A stretch of DNA of 11,369 bases from contig JBBRMF010000169.1 of the NCBI GenBank assembly GCA_038230975.1, positions 1 to 11,369 of the forward strand. The letters run 5' to 3'. Below, in pieces: positions 7,801 through 11,369 of this stretch (position 1 is its first letter; each line of letters opens with the position of its first letter). Under the pieces are notes generated by a model. The model saw only the letters and a list, made by a program, of their open reading frames with translations, was not told the DNA's origin and did not search any database. Source of the DNA: JANXVV01 sp038230975 (GTDB taxonomy: Bacteria; Planctomycetota; Phycisphaerae; Tepidisphaerales; Tepidisphaeraceae). A program made the position numbers and the translations under genes.

Positions 7801-8188
7801 TGATGACACACGAATTTTTCGCCACCGCGATCCAATTCCCGGTCAAGGCACCGATCTGCACACCAGCGGTGCGCTCCTTGCGATCCTCCGTTGACGCCCC
7901 ACCGCGAACGAGGATTCCCGCGTGAATTTGTTCGAATGATTTGGCGAAGTCCGGCGAGGCACCGATCCGCGGGGCGAGCGATTCCTCGAAAAACCGAGAG
8001 GCAACCATCGCGTGATCGATTGGCCCAAGCCGCTGAACGGCCAGCGCCCTTAGACTGAGGCGCACGCTGTCACCGACCATCAAAGCGCCGGTCAGCACCG
8101 CAGTCGCGACGACCATTCCCGAGGCAACCGCCAGGTTGGACCACCGGAAATACCGAAGATTCCGAATTAAGAGAGAAAATTGGCTCAT
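4850..8188 (-). CDS. Large tandem FtsX/MacB-type ABC transporter permease
   Basis: A 1112-residue inner-membrane permease with two FtsX-type units. By eye there are ten membrane segments: TM1 (about 19-39), a large extracytoplasmic domain (40-510), three segments near 513-533, 565-588 and 608-633, two linkers near 665-683 and 692-709, one near 737-757, a second extracytoplasmic domain (758-990), then three near 992-1013, 1041-1062 and 1076-1098. Both units carry the cytoplasmic coupling-helix pattern typical of the family (RARQLGLLAAIGYTPKALR and RKAEFAMLAAVGFRRVDRLR). This 4+2+4 plan resembles YbbP-like permeases of the mechanotransmission (type VII) ABC class. Such permeases need a LolD/MacB-like ATPase, which is absent from the window. 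I chose the ATG at 8188 because TM1 follows it directly. An in-frame TTG at 8284 would add 32 residues and overlap the upstream gene; neither start has a good ribosome-binding site. Confidence 0.86.
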   Translation of the reverse strand: MSQFSLLIRNLRYFRWSNLAVASGMVVATAVLTGALMVGDSVRLSLRALAVQRLGPIDHAMVASRFFEESLAPRIGASPDFAKSFEQIHAGILVRGGASTEDRKERTAGVQIGALTGNWIAVAKNSCVINSELASWLPSIKPGEKVIYAIPKLEDGPRDATLARRGRGDVISDITVQPQVSRVTKATEFEGMFNLSGGQRTPRNAWLNLADLQEAVGQSGRANLLLVHAKSTGESPNQAGELQRIARQVMTLGDYGLKMSPGGGQREAVLTTADTYFPRPIDEAVERAVKSMGVSVHRVSSYLINTVQNVSGKKEIHYAMIAGLNSLEQKPLQDNEVALNQWAADQLSTKVGDEIRLEYYHREISGDLKEVASDRAGVGLLFHVVQILPMSGFGSDPTLTPAYKGLTDSGSISDWEAPAGLTIRKDWVTKADEAYWKQYKAAPKLIISLNSAKKLWGGPFGDVTSLRVPAEKTNEFSAELLKQIDPAMMGMSFRPIRAEQLAASSGSTDFGELFIYFSFFLIVAAVLLVAMLFRLNIEQRARQLGLLAAIGYTPKALRSMALKEGMIIAVIGSLIGLGGAVGYTALMMAGLRTWWFGAVGISAMHLHVLPITLIYGFSASLMMAAIAILWGVWRVGRTSAGTLLAGGWATPTLRMKTRGKWGMRIGWLLLVCSGAMLVSGLLKLISAQEAFLGGGTLLLIAAMILTAGRLRPKHGAAIIASFSSLGFRNASRHTARSVLTMGLIAFATFALVTVAALRGKAQEDTGDKKSGAGGYRLMARADIPLLGDLNTSAGRDVLAVSNPNDSLWSRLRFTQMRRWAGEDISCLNLTRPGSPTILSVPPGLVERNAFSFARSVKKTPNFWNVLEDPELSKEGIPVIADDETAEYILHLSLGQSIEVTDQNGAIRKLILVATLSGSVFQGELLMAESNFTKLFPSQSGSGVVMIDVEPKDMDTAASMLASELGDFSVTVDRTADVLAMYSNVQNAYLSTFQVLGSLGLLLGTVGLAVVLLRGLIERKAEFAMLAAVGFRRVDRLRIVLAENALLLLLGLGIGTVCAIIAMLPELLQAGRKIHLIQLLLTLLGVLAAGMVSLITAIWFGGKNITAADLRSE

Positions 8189-8255
8189 GCGCCAATGACT
8201 GTCGGGCGTAGCGACAAGAAATGCAACTGTCGAATGAATCGATTTCGGCGGATTC

Positions 8256-8609
8256 TCAACCGCCGGTGGCACTTTGGTAGACAAAGCCCCAATTCAACCA
8301 AACCCCGATTTCCACGAATGCGCCCACGAGCCCAAGGAAATTGCAGAACATTGAGAGGAATATCTGGGTGTCTTCATCGGTGGCAGACTTTTTCCAGATG
8401 GCTCCGACGATGGTCAGAATCAATCCGATGGCCGCAAGCAGAAACGGAATTAACGGCAGCGCGGTAAACGCAGCGGTGAAGCCAAAACACCCGAGTACGA
8501 AAATTGCGGTGCTGATGGATGTGGCGGCAATTCCCAGCCCACCGCCGACCTGAACGAGTGATTTTTGCCCAAGGGCCGAGGGGGAATTCAATGCGGGTGA
8601 TTGGCTCAT
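8256..8609 (-). CDS. Small integral membrane protein, function unknown
   Basis: A 117-residue protein I do not recognise. After a polar N-terminus (1-18) come two or three hydrophobic segments between about 20 and 71, broken near the two prolines at 53 and 56 (LPLIPF), then a short charged stretch (KKSATDEDTQ, 73-82) and a last hydrophobic segment at about 84-105. It sits between a zinc-ribbon gene and the large permease on the same strand, which suggests a shared transcript, but the 67-bp gap to the preferred permease start weakens this. The ATG at 8609 has no ribosome-binding site. A TATATT 6 nt before it could be a -10 box of a leaderless transcript. Hydrophobicity and a clean frame support a real gene. 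Confidence 0.7.
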   Translation of the reverse strand: MSQSPALNSPSALGQKSLVQVGGGLGIAATSISTAIFVLGCFGFTAAFTALPLIPFLLAAIGLILTIVGAIWKKSATDEDTQIFLSMFCNFLGLVGAFVEIGVWLNWGFVYQSATGG

Positions 8610-8630
8610 GACCGGAATATAGGGGAAAGA

Positions 8631-8647
8631 CGCTGGTACTGCCAGCG
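8631..8647 (-). terminator. Short perfect hairpin between the zinc-ribbon and membrane-protein genes
   Basis: The arms cgctgg and ccagcg pair perfectly across a 5-nt loop. On the minus strand the hairpin begins 4 nt after the zinc-ribbon stop codon and is followed by tcttt. It is too short and too poor in U to be a confident intrinsic terminator; partial termination or attenuation is possible. Confidence 0.35.
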
Positions 8648-8651
8648 ACGT

Positions 8652-8816
8652 TTACTTGCCGGATCTCGCGGCCACCGTAAGCGCCACCTTGGGCCCTCCG
8701 GGCACGCGAAGCACGGTCTGGCAATATTGGCACTTCACCGCCTTGGACCTTAGCTCGTCCGGCACGGCCAGAACCTTACGACACTTGAGATTCGGACAGA
8801 TAATCTGCACTGGCAT
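8652..8816 (-). CDS. 54-residue zinc-ribbon protein
   Basis: Translating the minus strand from the ATG at 8816 gives 54 residues ending in TAA at 8652. Two cysteine pairs, C7-x4-C12 and C29-x2-C32, flank a LAVPDELRSKAVKC stretch and end in CQTVLRVPGGP. This layout, a cysteine knuckle followed by LxVPxxLRxKxVxCxxC and VLRVP, is typical of short zinc-ribbon domains in planctomycetes, often found at the N-terminus of larger proteins; here it stands alone. Zinc binding is likely by family resemblance. The partner or nucleic acid it might contact is unknown. A good ribosome-binding site (GGAGAG, about 6 nt before the ATG) supports the start. It is the first gene of the minus-strand series leading to the permease, 42 bp before the membrane-protein gene. 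Confidence 0.82.
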   Translation of the reverse strand: MPVQIICPNLKCRKVLAVPDELRSKAVKCQYCQTVLRVPGGPKVALTVAARSGK

Positions 8817-8917
8817 AGTTCTCTCCAGCTTAGTTATCGGTCAGCAACTCCAAGAGCATTAGGAATTGAGAATGACTTCTTTTAAAAAATTTTGTACTCC
8901 GCAGATGCGTGATTGTA

Positions 8918-8994
8918 TTTTAGCGGGAGTGCAGAAAGCACACGTTTTTCACGCGGTTGTGAAAGAAACGCGTGCTTTCGGCACTGCCGCTAAA
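8918..8994. repeat. Long imperfect hairpin repeat element
   Basis: Arms at 8918-8952 and 8959-8994 are inverted copies with roughly 30 of 35 paired positions and a 6-nt loop. The stem begins ttttagcgg and contains gaaagcac and cgttt blocks. It lies 10 bp beyond the stop codon of the minus-strand gene at 9005. No U-run follows the stem on either strand, so a classical terminator is less likely than a transcript-protecting structure or a dispersed repeat. It differs in sequence from the other repeats in the window. Confidence 0.83.
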
Positions 8995-9004
8995 AAAGGG
9001 CGGG

Positions 9005-9436
9005 TTACTGCGTTACCAATTTCTTGAGCAATTCAAATGTGCCCCCGGAGTGCGCGGCAACGTTTACCAATGTCCCCACCGTCAGCGGACCCCGCACCAA
9101 ATCGTACGCATCGGGGTCTGTGGTTAGTCTTACGATAATCGGCACACCAGCTTGTACCACCATCTGGTTTTCATCGAGATACCGAATGCGGCCCTGCACG
9201 GTTCGCGGTGGGCCAAAGATCGGGGAAATAAAGTTCCCGCCACTGGGAACGGTCCAGACTTTTCTGGCTTCAAGCCGAATCAGGCCTTCGGTCATGACAC
9301 CGATCTGCGCGCCATCGAGCGTTCCTTCGGCATCGAGACGAATCTCATAATTGGTATTCGCCGGAGCAAAGACCACCGCTCGATTTTCCATGGCAATTAT
9401 TTTCCCGCATGCTGGGAAGTCGCTCACAGTCGGCAT
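9005..9436 (-). CDS. Unrecognised beta-rich protein
   Basis: A 143-residue protein with no signal peptide and no membrane segment; I cannot place it in a family. Alternating short hydrophobic and polar runs (AVVFAPANTNYEIRLD, GVMTEGLIRLEARKVW, GRIRYLDENQMVVQAG, PIIVRLTTD) suggest a mostly beta fold. The two cysteine and histidine residues (C10, H128) give no metal motif. I chose the ATG at 9436, which has AGGA about 5 nt upstream. An in-frame TTG at 9478 would add 14 residues, and a later ATG at 9391 would remove 15. The gene is divergent from the lipoprotein at 9560 and ends next to the 8918-8994 hairpin. It shows no tie to the permease series. Confidence 0.68.
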   Translation of the reverse strand: MPTVSDFPACGKIIAMENRAVVFAPANTNYEIRLDAEGTLDGAQIGVMTEGLIRLEARKVWTVPSGGNFISPIFGPPRTVQGRIRYLDENQMVVQAGVPIIVRLTTDPDAYDLVRGPLTVGTLVNVAAHSGGTFELLKKLVTQ

Positions 9437-9559
9437 AAAAATCCTATTGTCTTGAACCTGGCATTCGAACCTGATCAACAGAGCTGAATGTAACGGGCCA
9501 GCTCGGAAATTGGAAACGAGCGCTTTTGAATGGGAGGCTGGCCACTTAGAATCATCGCC

Positions 9560-10555
9560 ATGCGACGAATCACCGCTCTTTTATTTTTCCTGACGCTTCT
9601 GGGCTGCGATCACAACGAGAAGGATTCCCACACGGAAGTTTTCAAAACGCCGCAGGAACTTCTCGGGGAACGACGGGCCAAACAACTCGCCGCTCATAAA
9701 GAATTGGCGATTTCAGTGCTTCGTTTTTCGCGCCCGGACCTACAAGCCAGGACAACCGATGGCAGTTCCATCACGGTTCAGGCGGATGGCGTGTCGCAGC
9801 CGATTGATCTGCTGCCCGTTGAAGAACAGCTCGTGCATCATTCCAACGAAGAGCGCGCGATCATCCGGCGATATCTCGACGCGCAATTGCGGTCGTTTGA
9901 TTTTGAACGGCTGAAATCACTGGGCCTGGAACGAGTGAAAAAACAGGCTTCATTCGAGTTGGTGAATGCCACCGGGTTACAGGAAATGCAGAAGTCGGCG
10001 GGCAGTTCGGCACTTCAGAGCCAATCGATCGTATCGAACGTGTTTCGAGTGACGGTGATTCGGCAAGGTGAAACGACTGCACCCGTTCCGGTGACCGCGG
10101 CGCTTGTGGAAGCGTGGAAGGTGTCAGCGACTGCGGTCGATGCCGCCGCAATGCAAAACCTTCGGAATGCGTTGAGCAGTTCGGGCGATCAATTTTTGGA
10201 GACGCTGGTTTTTGGACCGGCCGGCAATAGCGGGAGCCTGAAACCGAGCACGGACCCGGCGGTGATTCTTCTGCCGGAGTTTCTATGGGCCGTCCAGAAA
10301 GCATGGAAATCGCAGGAGAACCTGGTGATTTTCGTGCCTTCTTCCACTGGGATCGTTTTTGTGGAGCAGCACAACCAGCGGCTACTGGACACGCTTGCGC
10401 CGCAGTGGAAGAAGCAGTTGATTGCGTCGCCCGGTGCTTTGTCGGAACAGTTTTTATTGAGGGATGCCGAGAAGATTTCGCTGTTTGCGTATTCGCCCGC
10501 GACGAAACCCGCAACGGTGCCGGCGACGAAACCGAAGCCGTATATTGTGCATTGA
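9560..10555 (+). CDS. Lipoprotein with DUF1444-like region
   Basis: A 331-residue protein starting with MRRITALLFFLTLLGC, a standard lipoprotein signal with lipobox LLGC (Cys16). The central and C-terminal part resembles DUF1444 (YtpP-like) proteins. It has a PVT-x-x-LVEAW-x-V-(S/T)-x-x-x-(V/L)-x-x-x-A-x-x-NLR stretch at about 177-202, then ILLPEFLWAV at 236-245, then a VIFVPSSTGIVFVE stretch at 256-269, in the same order as in that family, whose biochemical function is unknown. The N-terminal 20-150 region is polar and probably helical. The C-terminus is a low-complexity tail with repeated PAT-K units (313-328). The ATG at 9560 is preferred over the ATG at 9530 because the lipoprotein signal begins there, although the nearest GGGAGG lies 22 nt away. 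The gene faces topA, with 39 bp between stops. Confidence 0.72.
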   Translation: MRRITALLFFLTLLGCDHNEKDSHTEVFKTPQELLGERRAKQLAAHKELAISVLRFSRPDLQARTTDGSSITVQADGVSQPIDLLPVEEQLVHHSNEERAIIRRYLDAQLRSFDFERLKSLGLERVKKQASFELVNATGLQEMQKSAGSSALQSQSIVSNVFRVTVIRQGETTAPVPVTAALVEAWKVSATAVDAAAMQNLRNALSSSGDQFLETLVFGPAGNSGSLKPSTDPAVILLPEFLWAVQKAWKSQENLVIFVPSSTGIVFVEQHNQRLLDTLAPQWKKQLIASPGALSEQFLLRDAEKISLFAYSPATKPATVPATKPKPYIVH

Positions 10556-10594
10556 GGGGTTATTGATTTACCACGAAGGCACGACTCCACCGGA

Positions 10595-11369
10595 TCACTC
10601 TTCCAGTTCGAGGTTCTTCACCGGCACTTCTGCTTTGCCGTTCGTGTTGTTCAGGCCCAAATCTTCCATCAGTTTTGCAGGTACTTCCGAAGTGTTTTTG
10701 CACTTGGGATAACCGCTGCAGCCAAGGAATGGACCGCGCCGGCCCTGGCGGATAATCATCGGTTTGCCGCATTCATCGCAGTCGATATCCGTGGCAATGT
10801 TCGCGGTGGGCTTCTTGCCGGCGGTGGCGGGGTTATCGCCGATGATTTTCGCCACCATCTCCTGCGCCTTGGCCCCTTCTTCTTTGAGCAACGGAACGAG
10901 GGCTTCCACTTGAGCGAGATCTTCACCGACCAGTTTTTTCATCATCTTGGTCGAACGACATTTCGGGAATGTGGAGCAACCAAGGAACGGTCCGCGCTTA
11001 CTGTCGCGCAACAGCATGGGGCTGCCGCACTTTTCACAGGCGACGGTTGTCTTGATCGGCTTGGCCTTGGGAGGCAGCGGGTTTCCTTCTTTATCGAGAT
11101 TGATGATGCACGAGCAACTGGGCTCGCCTTTCTCATTTTTAACCGAATAACCCGAGCAACCCAGGAACTCGCCGAAGCGTCCCTTGCGCTTGATCATTTC
11201 CCGGCCGCAGATCGGACACTTGTGCTGACTGACTTCGCGAATCGTCGGCTTGCCCTGGGGATCGACCGGTTGCGTGGTAGCACATTCGCGATCGCTGCAC
11301 GCCAGGAAGAATCCGGTTTTGCTGATGCGATAGAGCATCGGCTTGCCGCATTTCGGGCACATGTAAGGC
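10595..11369 (-). CDS. topA: DNA topoisomerase I, C-terminal zinc-finger region (partial)
   Basis: The frame stays open to the window edge, so about 257 C-terminal residues are seen and the catalytic part lies outside. Four modules of the type-IA topoisomerase C-terminal zinc finger (C-x2-C ... GC-S-x-(F/Y)-P-K-C) are present. Counting from the Met at 11362, cysteines are C2/C5/C22/C27, C49/C52/C69/C83 (or 85), C109/C112/C129/C135 and C195/C198/C215/C221. Modules 3 and 4 contain the standard GPFLGCSxxPKC. Module 2 has a longer insertion before its last cysteine. A 59-residue charged, partly helical linker separates modules 3 and 4. In the family these fingers bind single-stranded DNA and assist relaxation of negative supercoils. 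The protein ends in an acidic LELEE. The Met at 11362 is internal, not the start. Confidence 0.9.
   Translation of the reverse strand, partial: PYMCPKCGKPMLYRISKTGFFLACSDRECATTQPVDPQGKPTIREVSQHKCPICGREMIKRKGRFGEFLGCSGYSVKNEKGEPSCSCIINLDKEGNPLPPKAKPIKTTVACEKCGSPMLLRDSKRGPFLGCSTFPKCRSTKMMKKLVGEDLAQVEALVPLLKEEGAKAQEMVAKIIGDNPATAGKKPTANIATDIDCDECGKPMIIRQGRRGPFLGCSGYPKCKNTSEVPAKLMEDLGLNNTNGKAEVPVKNLELEE

Noticed and set aside
8189..8284. N-terminal extension of the permease from a TTG at 8284
   Set aside because: It overlaps the preceding gene by 29 bp, adds 32 residues with no membrane or signal character, and has no clear ribosome-binding site. The normal FtsX N-terminus begins at 8188.
8656..8862. 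68-residue plus-strand frame
   Set aside because: It is antisense to the zinc-ribbon gene, which has a clear cysteine motif and ribosome-binding site on the minus strand.
9861..10514. 217-residue minus-strand frame
   Set aside because: It is antisense to the DUF1444-like lipoprotein and shows Ser/Pro/Arg-rich shadow composition.
10560..10590. Fragment resembling a ccacgaaggcacga repeat between the convergent stops
   Set aside because: Only about two partial units are visible, too little to call a repeat.

Overview
The window looks like a chromosomal segment of a planctomycete-type bacterium, most plausibly from the Phycisphaerae side of the phylum. This is inferred from gene content and repeat style, not from any marker gene. 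The pointers are secreted PQQ-like beta-propellers that begin with a W-P-x-W-R-G-P motif, a very large tandem FtsX-type permease, a short zinc-ribbon protein of a common planctomycete type, and intergenic spacers carrying short tandem or inverted repeats. I see no rRNA, tRNA, transposase, phage gene or CRISPR array.

Layout. Positions 1-297 hold no convincing gene. They contain a phase-coherent heptamer repeat array (17-168) and a candidate promoter for a PtsN-like PTS IIA protein (298-759). A 112-bp inverted-repeat element (783-894) follows, then a secreted PQQ-like propeller (970-2229) on the plus strand. This converges with a minus-strand series that reads from about 8816 down to 2256: a 54-residue zinc-ribbon protein (8652-8816), a small membrane protein (8256-8609), a 10-TM tandem FtsX/MacB-type permease (4850-8188), a secreted propeller (3532-4833) and a lipoprotein propeller (2256-3392). 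The permease and the secreted propeller are 16 bp apart with a GGAGG ribosome-binding site in the gap, so they are probably co-transcribed. A hairpin built of 9-bp repeats lies between the two propellers.

Further right, a long imperfect hairpin (8918-8994) sits just past the stop codon of an unrecognised beta-rich protein (9005-9436, minus). Divergent from that gene is a DUF1444-like lipoprotein (9560-10555, plus). It converges on the C-terminal zinc-finger region of DNA topoisomerase I (10595 to the window edge, minus; incomplete at its 5' end).

How the genes may work together. The permease plus two exported propellers suggest an envelope module, perhaps lipoprotein or envelope-component handling, but the ATPase that a MacB/LolCDE-type permease needs is not in the window and no substrate can be read from the sequence. 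The other genes look like independent single-gene units. The most distinctive non-coding signal is that nearly every spacer holds a structured repeat, of at least four sequence types. Two of them share one architecture: short tandem units arranged as facing inverted arrays.
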